From contig NZ_LT630003.1 in NCBI RefSeq assembly GCF_900105615.1, positions 3,348,001 to 3,412,000 of the forward strand: DNA of 64,000 nucleotides. Reading direction: 5' to 3'. The notes under the pieces are model-generated. The model was not told the origin of the DNA, did not search any database, and worked only from the letters and a program-made list of their open reading frames with translations. Of this stretch, positions 36,522 through 44,923 are shown one piece after another (the stretch's first letter is position 1; each line of letters begins with the position of its first letter). The position numbers were made by a program, and so were the translations under genes. Origin of the DNA: Lacrimispora sphenoides JCM 1415. Lineage in GTDB: Bacteria; Bacillota; Clostridia; Lachnospirales; Lachnospiraceae.

Positions 36522-36560
36522 ATACAAGGGAATATCTTACGATTTTGTGTAATATCTTAC
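36522..36560 (-). promoter_or_regulatory. Promoter -35 with two upstream direct repeats, candidate YesN-type site
   Basis: AATATCTTAC occurs at 36531-36540 and 36551-36560 in the same orientation, 20 bp apart, as AraC-type activators prefer. They abut a minus-strand -35 TTGTAT (36522-36527) that could serve the binding-protein gene. Confidence 0.5.
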
Positions 36561-36579
36561 CAGGGCAACCTGGTTATGC

Positions 36580-36607
36580 TTGACTTTTTTTATTACAATC
36601 ATATAAT
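36580..36607 (+). promoter_or_regulatory. Promoter directly before the sensor kinase gene
   Basis: -35 TTGACT (36580-36585), 16-nt spacer, -10 TATAAT (36602-36607). The ATG at 36614 begins 7 nt after the -10, so the transcript would have almost no leader. Confidence 0.55.
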
Positions 36608-36613
36608 TAATGT

Positions 36614-38383
36614 ATGAAAAAGAATAATTTATTTTATAAAACCCTTACATTTAAATTACTGCTGTATTGTTTTTGTTTTGTCTTGCTTCTTACTTCTGTT
36701 TTTACCTGGATATTTTATTCTTCCGCAAAAGAAAAATACGAAAGGGATGCAGAGGAAAGCGCTCTTATGCTTCATACGAATGCCAATTATGGCATAGAAA
36801 ATAACTTAGCCCAGGTTTCTGCTTTAAATACCGTCCTTTCCGCTAATACAAAAATCACCGCTTTTCTTTCCGACAACGGAAAAGACAGCATACGCAATAT
36901 GTCTTATGCGCTCTCGGCAGTTACCGAAGCAAAAATGCTGTTAAACACAACATCCATCTCCGGTTACGTTCCTAAAATGCTCCTTACTTCAGACCGGAAC
37001 CAGAGGTATATACAAATCGGCCTTTTTTACGGTCAGATTTCCGACAAGGCGACTTTTGAGAAATTATGCCCCGAAGAATTGGCCGGCCCCTCCTTTTCTT
37101 ATCCCATAACAGTGAATCCCTTTAATCCGGAATTTTACGGTCAGTACAAGCCGGAACAGATACTTCCCCTACGTTTTCCCGTAAGCAGCTATGCAACAAA
37201 CCAAAAAATAGGAAATTTTTATATAGCCTTAGATACCGCCATACTTGCGGATCCCCTAAAAGGCCTGGAAGAATCCTTTATTCTTCTTGGCGACCAGCTT
37301 TATAAAATTGAAAACACACATTTTTCACCTCTGGATTTTGATGTGAAGCAATTTGATGCTTTAGCTCCTAACTCTCATATTGTGTCAAAGGAATACAAAG
37401 ACCTTTATAACGGAACGGTATTCCTTACAAAATCCAAGTCGGGCGTCGTTTTAATAAGCCCTTTAAAAGCTCTTCATGAGGATATATTCGTACCTGATTT
37501 TAATTTTATATTCCCCGCTTTTTCTTTACTTTTCCTTCAGGTGTTTTTCTGGTATCTTTTATTAAACAAGCTTGTCAATAAGCCGGTAAAGATCATTTAC
37601 AATCAGGTGTCAAGAATGATAAAAGCGGATTATGAGGTCTCACCTGCATTTACGGGCATCTCGGAATTTGAAGAAATAAGCACCCATATCAACGAACTGG
37701 CCGGAGCGTTTCAATTGGCACTGAATCAGTTAAAGGAGGAAGAAACACTGAAAAGGAATTATAAATTCCGCCTTTTGCAGAACCAGATCCATCCTCATTT
37801 CATTTACAACACTCTAAATTCCATCCGATGGCTGGGACAGATGAACTCTGTCTTGCCGATCGTGGACATGACAACCTCTCTTTCCAATATGATGAGAGCC
37901 GTTTTTAAGAACAATTCCGAATGGTTCCGCGTGGAAGAAGAACTGGACTTTATAAAAGAATACATCCATTTGCAGTCTTACCGTTATGCAGATATGTTTA
38001 CTCCGGTATTTGACATTCCGGATCCGGAAGTTTTAAGCGCTTCTGTTTTAAGATTCACCTTGCAGCCCTTAGTGGAGAATGCACTTTTTCACGGCATAGG
38101 TCCTGCAGGCAGGAAATGTGAATTGCTGATAGGGGTATACAGGGAGCGTGAAGATCTGATTTTCGTGGTAAAAGACAACGGAGTCGGTCTTACCGACCGG
38201 TCTTTGGATGAAATCGCAAGGGAAACAGCAAAGGCAGACAGGCTTTCCGGCATAGGAATCCAAAACATACACCAGAGAATACAAATGGAGTTCGGCGACC
38301 AATATGGGCTGAACATAGAAAGCATTCTCGGTGAATTTACTAAAGTTACCGTAAAAATGCCTCTGATCTATAAAAAGCCGTAA
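36614..38383 (+). CDS. Sensor histidine kinase, YesM type
   Basis: 589 aa. Membrane helix at about 13-33, a large extracellular domain (about 34-290), second helix near 295-315 (FIFPAFSLLFLQVFFWYLLLN), HAMP linker, His kinase domain with phospho-His395 in NQIHPHFIYNTLNSIRWL, then HATPase boxes VENALFHGIG, VVKDNGVGL and GIGIQNIHQRI. It is the partner of the AraC-type response regulator 33 nt downstream and likely senses the oligosaccharide taken up by the divergent transporter. No ribosome site precedes its ATG. Confidence 0.93.
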   Translation: MKKNNLFYKTLTFKLLLYCFCFVLLLTSVFTWIFYSSAKEKYERDAEESALMLHTNANYGIENNLAQVSALNTVLSANTKITAFLSDNGKDSIRNMSYALSAVTEAKMLLNTTSISGYVPKMLLTSDRNQRYIQIGLFYGQISDKATFEKLCPEELAGPSFSYPITVNPFNPEFYGQYKPEQILPLRFPVSSYATNQKIGNFYIALDTAILADPLKGLEESFILLGDQLYKIENTHFSPLDFDVKQFDALAPNSHIVSKEYKDLYNGTVFLTKSKSGVVLISPLKALHEDIFVPDFNFIFPAFSLLFLQVFFWYLLLNKLVNKPVKIIYNQVSRMIKADYEVSPAFTGISEFEEISTHINELAGAFQLALNQLKEEETLKRNYKFRLLQNQIHPHFIYNTLNSIRWLGQMNSVLPIVDMTTSLSNMMRAVFKNNSEWFRVEEELDFIKEYIHLQSYRYADMFTPVFDIPDPEVLSASVLRFTLQPLVENALFHGIGPAGRKCELLIGVYREREDLIFVVKDNGVGLTDRSLDEIARETAKADRLSGIGIQNIHQRIQMEFGDQYGLNIESILGEFTKVTVKMPLIYKKP

Positions 38384-38416
38384 AAGAATATGATTCGTTT
38401 ATGAAAGAGGTAAAAT

Positions 38417-39958
38417 ATGAAATATAAGGTCCTGATTGTTGACGATGAACCCTTAGCCCGTATAGGGCTTTCAGGTCTTGTTTGTGAGAACTTCCCTGAA
38501 TTTGAGATAGGCTCTACTGCCGCAAACGGCAATGAAGCAATCGAAATCTTAAAAAAAGAGACCTTTGACCTGGTCATAACAGACATAAAAATGCCTGCAG
38601 CGGACGGATTTGACATTTTAACATACATACAAAACACAGAGGATAAAAACGCTCCTTTGTGTATCCTTTTATCCAGCTTTGAAGAATTTGAATATGCCCG
38701 GACTGCCATGAAGCTAAATGCCTTTGACTATCTTGTAAAAATGGAGCTGAACAAAGAAACCCTTGAAAAAACATTAAACAAGGCTAAAAAAGTACTGGCT
38801 GAGAGAAAAACAGAAACCAGCAGGTATGGGCAGGAAATCAATCTGTTCACGAACCGGTTTCTCTACCACCTGGTAAGCGGCGGCTACACTTCCGAGGAAG
38901 AAATCTTGGATTTCATAAAAATGTACGATCTGGATTTAAAAGCGAAGTTTTATCAGCCCCTGACCGTAGACATTCTTTTTGAAAAGGAAAACTTAAATAC
39001 CGGAACTTACTCCACCTATTTAAACATTTTAAGTACCGTAAAGGAGTGCATCGGCCGTTATACAAAAAGTACGGTAATCGCGTACAACCATCAAAGGATT
39101 GCATGTATCCTTCTCTTTCATAAAGCAGATGAAATCGATGTGCTGACCAATACAGTCTCAGAAGACATCCGACAGCTTATTAAAATTTTTTTCAATATCT
39201 GTGTCTCTATAAAACCGGGAAAAACCACCTCTTCCCTCAATGAGATCCACCTGTGTTTTGAATTTAATAAGGAAGAAGCCCCTTCCCCTAATAAAACCTT
39301 TGATCTGAATGTTTTCAACAAAAGACTGATAGAATCCCTGGAAAACTTCAATCTTACTCTTTTTGACCAGACAGTCAGAGCGATTGAAGCCGCCATAGAT
39401 ACCCTTGCATTTGAAGAACTGATCAATATTGTGTCCTTTATGATACATTTGGTCATGAACTGCATCTATGACGGAGAAACTATACTTTCGGAGAGCTACA
39501 AAAATGAGGCAAAATCTTATCAGGTTTTATATACCTATCATAAGAAAACTGAAATCATCAGATATCTGGATGTATTTAAAACCGCGGTAAAAAGCGCAAT
39601 GCAAAACCAATTAAACGATCCGAAATACAATCTGGTCATACAGGCAAAAGATTATATCAAAAATCATATTTTTATGAAAATCAGTTTAGCGGATACCGCT
39701 TCTTTTATAAATGTCAGCCCTAATTATTTATCCGCTCTTTTCAGACAATATTCCGATCTTGGCTTTTCTGAATATATCAATAAAATGAAAGTTAAAAAAG
39801 CGCAGGAGCTGCTTGCAAAAAGCAACTTGAAGATTTATCAGATCAGTGAAGAACTGGGATTTGACAACCCGCAGTATTTTTCAAGAGTCTTTAAAAAATA
39901 TACGGGACACACCCCTACGGATATGGGGAGATGTGCCCTGAAACAGGAGGAAAATTAA
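38417..39958 (+). CDS. AraC-type response regulator, YesN type
   Basis: 513 aa. Receiver domain 1-125 with phospho-Asp56 in DLVITDIKMPAADGF and the conserved Lys near 107 (YLVKMELNK). A long central region (about 130-400), then two AraC helix-turn-helices at about 410-505 (DTASFINVSPNYLSALFRQY; IYQISEELGFDNPQYFSRVFKKYTG). It likely activates the divergent transporter operon; the direct repeats at 36531 and 36551 are candidate sites. GUS follows immediately in the same operon. Confidence 0.93.
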   Translation: MKYKVLIVDDEPLARIGLSGLVCENFPEFEIGSTAANGNEAIEILKKETFDLVITDIKMPAADGFDILTYIQNTEDKNAPLCILLSSFEEFEYARTAMKLNAFDYLVKMELNKETLEKTLNKAKKVLAERKTETSRYGQEINLFTNRFLYHLVSGGYTSEEEILDFIKMYDLDLKAKFYQPLTVDILFEKENLNTGTYSTYLNILSTVKECIGRYTKSTVIAYNHQRIACILLFHKADEIDVLTNTVSEDIRQLIKIFFNICVSIKPGKTTSSLNEIHLCFEFNKEEAPSPNKTFDLNVFNKRLIESLENFNLTLFDQTVRAIEAAIDTLAFEELINIVSFMIHLVMNCIYDGETILSESYKNEAKSYQVLYTYHKKTEIIRYLDVFKTAVKSAMQNQLNDPKYNLVIQAKDYIKNHIFMKISLADTASFINVSPNYLSALFRQYSDLGFSEYINKMKVKKAQELLAKSNLKIYQISEELGFDNPQYFSRVFKKYTGHTPTDMGRCALKQEEN

Positions 39959-41635
39959 ATGATACGTACCTTTCAAACAAATACAATCAGAAAAATATCA
40001 GAACTTTCCGGTAAACTTTGGGATTTCACCCCCTTAGACGGAAAAGATAAGACGTTCCCGGTACCTGTCCCAAGTGCCTGGGAGACTTATCCAGGATATG
40101 AAGCTTACAGGGGAGAAGGGAAATATTCCACTACTTTTACGGCAGAGGGGAATGTACGGCTTCTGCTGAAAGGCGTGAGCCACACAGCAAAAGTTTTCGT
40201 AGACGGGACCATGATAGGAACCCATTACAACGCCTACACACCTTTTGAGATTTTCCTGAAAGGATTGCCTGGAGGAGAACATCTGCTTGAGGTCATAGCG
40301 GATAACCGGTTTTCAGAAGAAAGCTCGCTGCATATACCCAACGATTATATGAGTTACGGCGGCATTACCAGAGGTGTCGTTTTAGAGCAGCTTAACTGTG
40401 CATACATAAAATGGATCCATATCACACCTGAAAAAAAGGGCGATACCTGGAAGGCCGGCCTCACACTTTGCATTTCCAATATTTCAGATGAAGATATCAC
40501 CTTTGATGCAACGGTAACGATAAATAAAGCAGATTTAAAACTTCCGGACATTACCATAAAAGCAAATACGGAATCTTTGATACAAACAGAGGCGGCCGTA
40601 TCAGATGCAAAAGAATGGAGCATGGAACATCCAAACTTATACACAGTAGAAGTCACGCTCTTCAAAGACGGTACAGCCATAGACGACTTAGCAGAGAGAA
40701 TCGGCTTCCGGGAAGTGAAAATAGAAAACAGCTCTGTCTTCTTAAACGGCAAAGCTCTCCTTATAAAGGGAATCTGCCGTCACGAAGACCATCCCGCATT
40801 CGGCTGTGCTATCCCATTTTCTCAGATTGCCTCAGATTTGCAGACTATCAAAGATATGGGTGTGAATTCTATAAGATGCGTTCATTATCCCAATGATGAA
40901 ATTTTCCTGGATTTATGCGACGAACTGGGGATTTTGATCTGGGAAGAAAACCACGCAAGAGGGCTTTCCGAAGAACATATGAGGAATCCTAATTTTGAAA
41001 GGCAGGCAGAAGAAGTGATCCGTGAAATGATCGTGAATCACTATAATCATCCGAGCATCTATATTTGGGGTATCTTAAATGAATGTGCCAGTGAAACTCC
41101 CTACGGCAGGGAATGTTATAAAAAACAGTATGAACTCATCAGGCAGCTGGATTCTTCCCGCCCCCGTTCCAGTGCAAGCTGTAAGTTTAAAACAGATATC
41201 TGCCTAGACTTTCCGGAAGTAGTTTCCTACAACATTTATCCGAGATGGTACCACAACACACCTGTCCGGGAATATTTAGATGATCTGTATCAATGGGTAC
41301 AAACAGAAACACCTGGAAAAGATAAACCATTCCTTATTACGGAAGTGGGCGCAGGAGCCATTTACGGTTACAGAAGCCAAGCAAAGGTCAAGTGGTCAGA
41401 AGAGTATCAGGCGGACACGCTGGGAGAACAGCTTACTGCCATCCTGGAACACCCCGGTTCGTCGGGACTGTATATCTGGCAGTTCTGCGATGTCAGAATC
41501 AGTGAAGAATGGTTCCTTAACCGCCCAAGGACAATGAATAATAAGGGAATTGTCGACGAATACAGAAGACACAAACTTTCTTATGAGGTTGTGAAAGAAA
41601 TTTATACAAGTTATGGAAATTATAAGAAATCATAA
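39959..41635 (+). CDS. Glycoside hydrolase family 2, probable beta-glucuronidase
   Basis: 558 aa, cytoplasmic. N-terminal sugar-binding and immunoglobulin-like domains (1-260), then a GH2 barrel. The acid/base Glu is in WGILNECASETPYG and the nucleophile Glu in LITEVGAGAIYG. RTMNNKGIVDEYRRHK carries the N-x-K signature that contacts the uronate carboxylate in beta-glucuronidases (E. coli GUS N566/K568 region). It starts directly after the YesN stop with GGAGG 8 nt upstream. Galactosidase or other GH2 activity is the alternative, but the NxK motif favours glucuronides. Confidence 0.87.
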   Translation: MIRTFQTNTIRKISELSGKLWDFTPLDGKDKTFPVPVPSAWETYPGYEAYRGEGKYSTTFTAEGNVRLLLKGVSHTAKVFVDGTMIGTHYNAYTPFEIFLKGLPGGEHLLEVIADNRFSEESSLHIPNDYMSYGGITRGVVLEQLNCAYIKWIHITPEKKGDTWKAGLTLCISNISDEDITFDATVTINKADLKLPDITIKANTESLIQTEAAVSDAKEWSMEHPNLYTVEVTLFKDGTAIDDLAERIGFREVKIENSSVFLNGKALLIKGICRHEDHPAFGCAIPFSQIASDLQTIKDMGVNSIRCVHYPNDEIFLDLCDELGILIWEENHARGLSEEHMRNPNFERQAEEVIREMIVNHYNHPSIYIWGILNECASETPYGRECYKKQYELIRQLDSSRPRSSASCKFKTDICLDFPEVVSYNIYPRWYHNTPVREYLDDLYQWVQTETPGKDKPFLITEVGAGAIYGYRSQAKVKWSEEYQADTLGEQLTAILEHPGSSGLYIWQFCDVRISEEWFLNRPRTMNNKGIVDEYRRHKLSYEVVKEIYTSYGNYKKS

Positions 41636-41747
41636 AAAATATCAAGGATTTCCGTTGTTATGCATGGATTTCCATAAAACGTCCATATTAATACTGTCTT
41701 CCGGGAAAACACACCGGAGGATAGTATAACAATGGAGGGAATATCAT

Positions 41748-41921
41748 ATGAGCCCAAAAGAATTAAATTATATTGAAGATGCTCTTGGCCATGAGCAGTT
41801 TTTAAAAACCCAATGCCAGCAAGCAGCGCAGAATCTTCAGGATCCTGAATTAAAAGCTTGTGCCCAGCAGCTTATGCAGAAGCACCAGCAGATTTTTGAC
41901 AGCTTCTATAACTTAGTGTAA
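41748..41921 (+). CDS. Small CotF-like spore coat protein
   Basis: 57 aa: MSPKELNYIEDALGHEQFLK, then CQQAAQNLQDPELKACAQQL and a FDSFYNLV end. Helical ferritin-like pattern of short CotF/YhcQ-type proteins. GGAGG lies 10 nt before the ATG, and the next CotF gene starts 13 nt after its stop. Probably made in the mother cell and put in the spore coat. Confidence 0.75.
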   Translation: MSPKELNYIEDALGHEQFLKTQCQQAAQNLQDPELKACAQQLMQKHQQIFDSFYNLV

Positions 41922-41934
41922 GGAGGAATCACAT

Positions 41935-42180
41935 ATGGATGACAAGAGTATTATGGAAAACCTGCTCCACACCACAAAAGGAGTGTGCGACTTATACCTG
42001 CATGGAACCATCGAATCCCCTACCATGAACGTACATCAGGCATTTGACACCGCATTAAGCGACAGCCTGTGCATGCAGGGCGATATCTACAAGAAAATGT
42101 CCGCAAAGGGATGGTATACCACAGATCAGGCAGAACAGCAGAAACTTACGAAAGTTAAGAGCCAGTACGCAGGAATGTAA
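41935..42180 (+). CDS. CotF-type spore coat protein
   Basis: 81 aa, all helical: MDDKSIMENLLHTTKGVCDLYLHG, then IESPTMNVHQAFDTALSDSLCMQGDIYKKMSAKGWY and TTDQAEQQKLTKVKSQY. This is the C-terminal half pattern of CotF. It is paired with the 57-aa protein upstream, so the two may form one split ferritin-like coat unit. Confidence 0.8.
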   Translation: MDDKSIMENLLHTTKGVCDLYLHGTIESPTMNVHQAFDTALSDSLCMQGDIYKKMSAKGWYTTDQAEQQKLTKVKSQYAGM

Positions 42181-42183
42181 ATA

Positions 42184-42232
42184 AAAAAGCTATGGGTGTT
42201 CCCGATAATAAAGGGAACATCCATAGCCTTTT
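42184..42232. terminator. Bidirectional terminator between coat genes and hydrogenase operon
   Basis: GCTATGGGTGTTCCC (42189-42203) pairs with GGGAACATCCATAGC (42213-42227) with one wobble; AAAAAG before and CTTTTTG after give T tracts on both strands. Confidence 0.88.
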
Positions 42233-42234
42233 TG

Positions 42235-43686
42235 TTAATGTCTGTGCATCGCTACTTCTTCAAGGCCCTGGTTTCGTAGGTTCTCGTGAACTTCTCTTCC
42301 ATCCGCCTGTTTGATCAGCAAATCACGGGCTTTCTTTGCTTCATTCTCACTCTTATGCCTGCTGGGGCCGCCTACACAGCCTCCCACACATGCCATTCCT
42401 TCTATGAAGTCTCCTGGAAGCCTTCCAATCTTAAGAAGCATCAGAGCCTTCTTGCACTCAGCCGCTCCATTGCATTTAAGGACTTCGATATCCGTACTTT
42501 CTCCCGTCTCCTTTAAGCATTCCAGAACAGCCGCAGTCACACCGCCGCCATTTCCAAAACGCTTACCAAATACGGATCCTGCCTGGTAGGTGTTTTCTTC
42601 CGGCAAAAGCTCTACGCCCTTTGATGCCATCATTGCCTGAATTTCTCCCAGGGTCAGGGCATAATCCGCGTTGTCTTTAATATTTAAATCCAGGGTTTCG
42701 CTTTTCTTAGCAATACACGGCCCGATGAATACGGTGATCGTCTCCGGGTCCTTTTCCTTCAGCATTCTTGATACAGCGCACATAGGAGATACGGTGGTTG
42801 ACATATTCTCAAGGAGCATAGGATAATGCTGTTTAATCATGTTCACAAATGCCGGACAGCAGGAGGTCGTCATCTTCTTGCCTTCCTTATAAGCTTCTGC
42901 CCATTCCGCCGCTTCTGCTGCAGCGGTCAGATCGCCGCCAAGGGCAACCTCAACCATATCCTGGAAACCGATTTTCTTTAAAGCGGTTCTCCAGCTTGCC
43001 ATGGTGATTTCCGGGCCGAACTGGCCTTCTGTCGCCGGAGCGACCATGGCAACCACCCGTTTCCCGGCGTTAATAAGATTAATCACATCCACCAGGAATG
43101 TCTTGGAATCAATGGCGCCAAAGGGGCAGCCATGAATGCAGGCTCCGCACTGGATGCATTTGCTCTCGTCAATGACTACAATGCCGTTCTCGTCCATGGT
43201 GATGGCATCCACCGGACAGCTTTTCTTACAGGGACGGGTCAGATCTGCAATGGCGTTATAAGGACATGCCTGGGAACACTTGCCGCATTCCTTGCATTTA
43301 TCAGGATCAATATAAGCACGATCACGTCCCATGCTGATAGCGCCAAAATTACAGGAACCCTGGCACGCCTTACCCATACACAGCTGGCAGTTATCGGTTA
43401 CCACATACCGGGCGATGGGACAGTCTTCACAGGCAGAGCTGATTACCTGAACGACGTTCTTCGTATCCCTTCCGCTGGGGCAGAGACCTTCCGCCAGGCG
43501 GATTCTCTCTCTGATGATTTCCCGTTCCCTGTAAATGCAGCAGCGGAACTGGGCCTTGGGACCTGGAATGATATCATAGGGAATCTCATTTCTTTTCTCC
43601 TCCAGCTTTCCCTCCCATGCAAGTTTCGCCACTTCATTTAAAACCTGATGCTTTATGCGAAGTAATGTCGCATCATTTGTTGCCAT
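42235..43686 (-). CDS. [FeFe] hydrogenase, group B (ferredoxin-type, multi-cluster)
   Basis: 483 aa. Extra cysteine-rich N-terminus (CEDCPIARYVVTDNCQLCMG, KACQGSCNFGAI), then ferredoxin motifs CKECGKCSQACP, CKKSCPVDAI and CIQCGACIHGCPFGAI, then H-cluster L1 TTSCCPAFVNMIKQHYP, L2 GPCIAKKSE and L3 GMACVGGCVGGP. All ligands and the proton-relay Cys are present, so it is likely active. The ATG at 43686 follows AAGGAGGAAG; a GTG eight codons upstream is less likely. It is last in the operon [2Fe-2S]-HydS-phosphatase-hydrogenase, similar to the hydA2/hydS arrangement reported in Ruminococcus albus. Confidence 0.92.
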   Translation of the reverse strand: MATNDATLLRIKHQVLNEVAKLAWEGKLEEKRNEIPYDIIPGPKAQFRCCIYREREIIRERIRLAEGLCPSGRDTKNVVQVISSACEDCPIARYVVTDNCQLCMGKACQGSCNFGAISMGRDRAYIDPDKCKECGKCSQACPYNAIADLTRPCKKSCPVDAITMDENGIVVIDESKCIQCGACIHGCPFGAIDSKTFLVDVINLINAGKRVVAMVAPATEGQFGPEITMASWRTALKKIGFQDMVEVALGGDLTAAAEAAEWAEAYKEGKKMTTSCCPAFVNMIKQHYPMLLENMSTTVSPMCAVSRMLKEKDPETITVFIGPCIAKKSETLDLNIKDNADYALTLGEIQAMMASKGVELLPEENTYQAGSVFGKRFGNGGGVTAAVLECLKETGESTDIEVLKCNGAAECKKALMLLKIGRLPGDFIEGMACVGGCVGGPSRHKSENEAKKARDLLIKQADGREVHENLRNQGLEEVAMHRH

Positions 43687-43741
43687 ATTCTTCCTCCTTG
43701 TAACTTCCACGTATCGTGGCTCTGTGAATATCTATCCAAAT

Positions 43742-44923
43742 TCAATAATAGGTTACCGTAACCCTTTTCCCCATTTCTTCCACTACGTGCTTTAACTGCT
43801 CCACAAGATTCTGGCGGATGCCCAAATCAAAGGGCAGGCCAGGATTCTGATAAGCGCTGTTAATTGCCATTCCCACGTATAACTTAAGCTCCGTACAATC
43901 CTCAATGATCATCTTCGCCACCATGGAAGCTCCATTTGGCTTATCTAACTCCAGGAAAAAATCCTCTGTGACAGATTCATTCATTACATAACGCCTTAAA
44001 AGCTTTAAAACTTTATTTAATGTCAAAACACCTTCCGTAACCAGCTCAATACCGTCAATATAAGCGATTGGCGGAATGTCCGGGTCATCGTAATCCAGGG
44101 AAACAGACAGCTCCCTTTCAGTTATCCTGGAAACAATATTTGCACTGGTTCCTCCGCAAACGACTTTCTTAGCGGTTTCATCTCCTGACAGGAAATCATT
44201 CACCATCACGCAGTCGTCCTCCGTCTTCCTGGGTGGGCCTGTCATCAAATGCACCGGCTTGCGGTCAATGATCCTCATAACGGCAACCGTGGTATCATCG
44301 CCGGGCCGGTACTGATACAGTTCATCACAGGCACTGGTTAGCGCAGTAGCAAGACGAGCAGCAGATATGGTCAGGCGGTACTGCTTCACCGCATAAGAAG
44401 CAACATCCTCCCACAGCCAGCCAAAATTCAGGAGCTTCCCCACTCCTGCATGGATGGTCCCGTCACTCATCAGGATCAGCGCGTCCCCTTTTCTCACCTT
44501 AAAACGGTACTCATTGATTTTTTTATCCCTGATAACCCTGGTGTTTCGCGGTATGGAAACCAGGCTCCCATCCCTGATGAAGATACAGCCGGGATTATCA
44601 AATTCTACCAGATAAGCTTCACCGTCATGAAACACCTGAAGGATGCTGAAGGTGGAATAGGCTACCTGGCGCACCTGACATACCGGAAGAGTCTCCACAA
44701 TGGTTTCCACACACTCTTCCAGGGTCGCACCGTTTAGAAACATGGTTCCTAAAATCTTAGAGGTCATGGTGGCGAGAATGTTGGCCTTTACCCCGCTGCC
44801 CATACCGTCGGCGAGTATCATAATATTGGAATCCTCGGTCTGCAATAGTTCAACCTTATCTCCGCACAATACTTCCTTGAATTTATTCAGGCTTGTGTAT
44901 GCAACATCTACGGTAACCCCCAT
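43742..44923 (-). CDS. SpoIIE/PP2C-family serine phosphatase next to HydS
   Basis: 393 aa. MGVTVDVAYTSLNKFKEVLCGDKV, then ILADGMGSGVKANILATMTSK (metal site 1), VEFDNPGCIFIRDG, ILMSDGTIHAGVGK and PGDDTTVAVMRI (metal sites), the SpoIIE phosphatase fold. A C-terminal part (about 230-390) without a known domain follows. The ATG at 44923 shares one base with the HydS stop. Such phosphatases dephosphorylate STAS antagonists in partner switches, opposite to RsbW-like kinases such as the one at 24271. Linkage to H2 sensing is inference from gene order. Confidence 0.9.
   Translation of the reverse strand: MGVTVDVAYTSLNKFKEVLCGDKVELLQTEDSNIMILADGMGSGVKANILATMTSKILGTMFLNGATLEECVETIVETLPVCQVRQVAYSTFSILQVFHDGEAYLVEFDNPGCIFIRDGSLVSIPRNTRVIRDKKINEYRFKVRKGDALILMSDGTIHAGVGKLLNFGWLWEDVASYAVKQYRLTISAARLATALTSACDELYQYRPGDDTTVAVMRIIDRKPVHLMTGPPRKTEDDCVMVNDFLSGDETAKKVVCGGTSANIVSRITERELSVSLDYDDPDIPPIAYIDGIELVTEGVLTLNKVLKLLRRYVMNESVTEDFFLELDKPNGASMVAKMIIEDCTELKLYVGMAINSAYQNPGLPFDLGIRQNLVEQLKHVVEEMGKRVTVTYY

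Noticed and set aside
41636..41747. Sigma-E or sigma-K promoter before the coat genes
   Set aside because: A CATA-containing stretch near 41686 is suggestive but does not match the consensus well enough.
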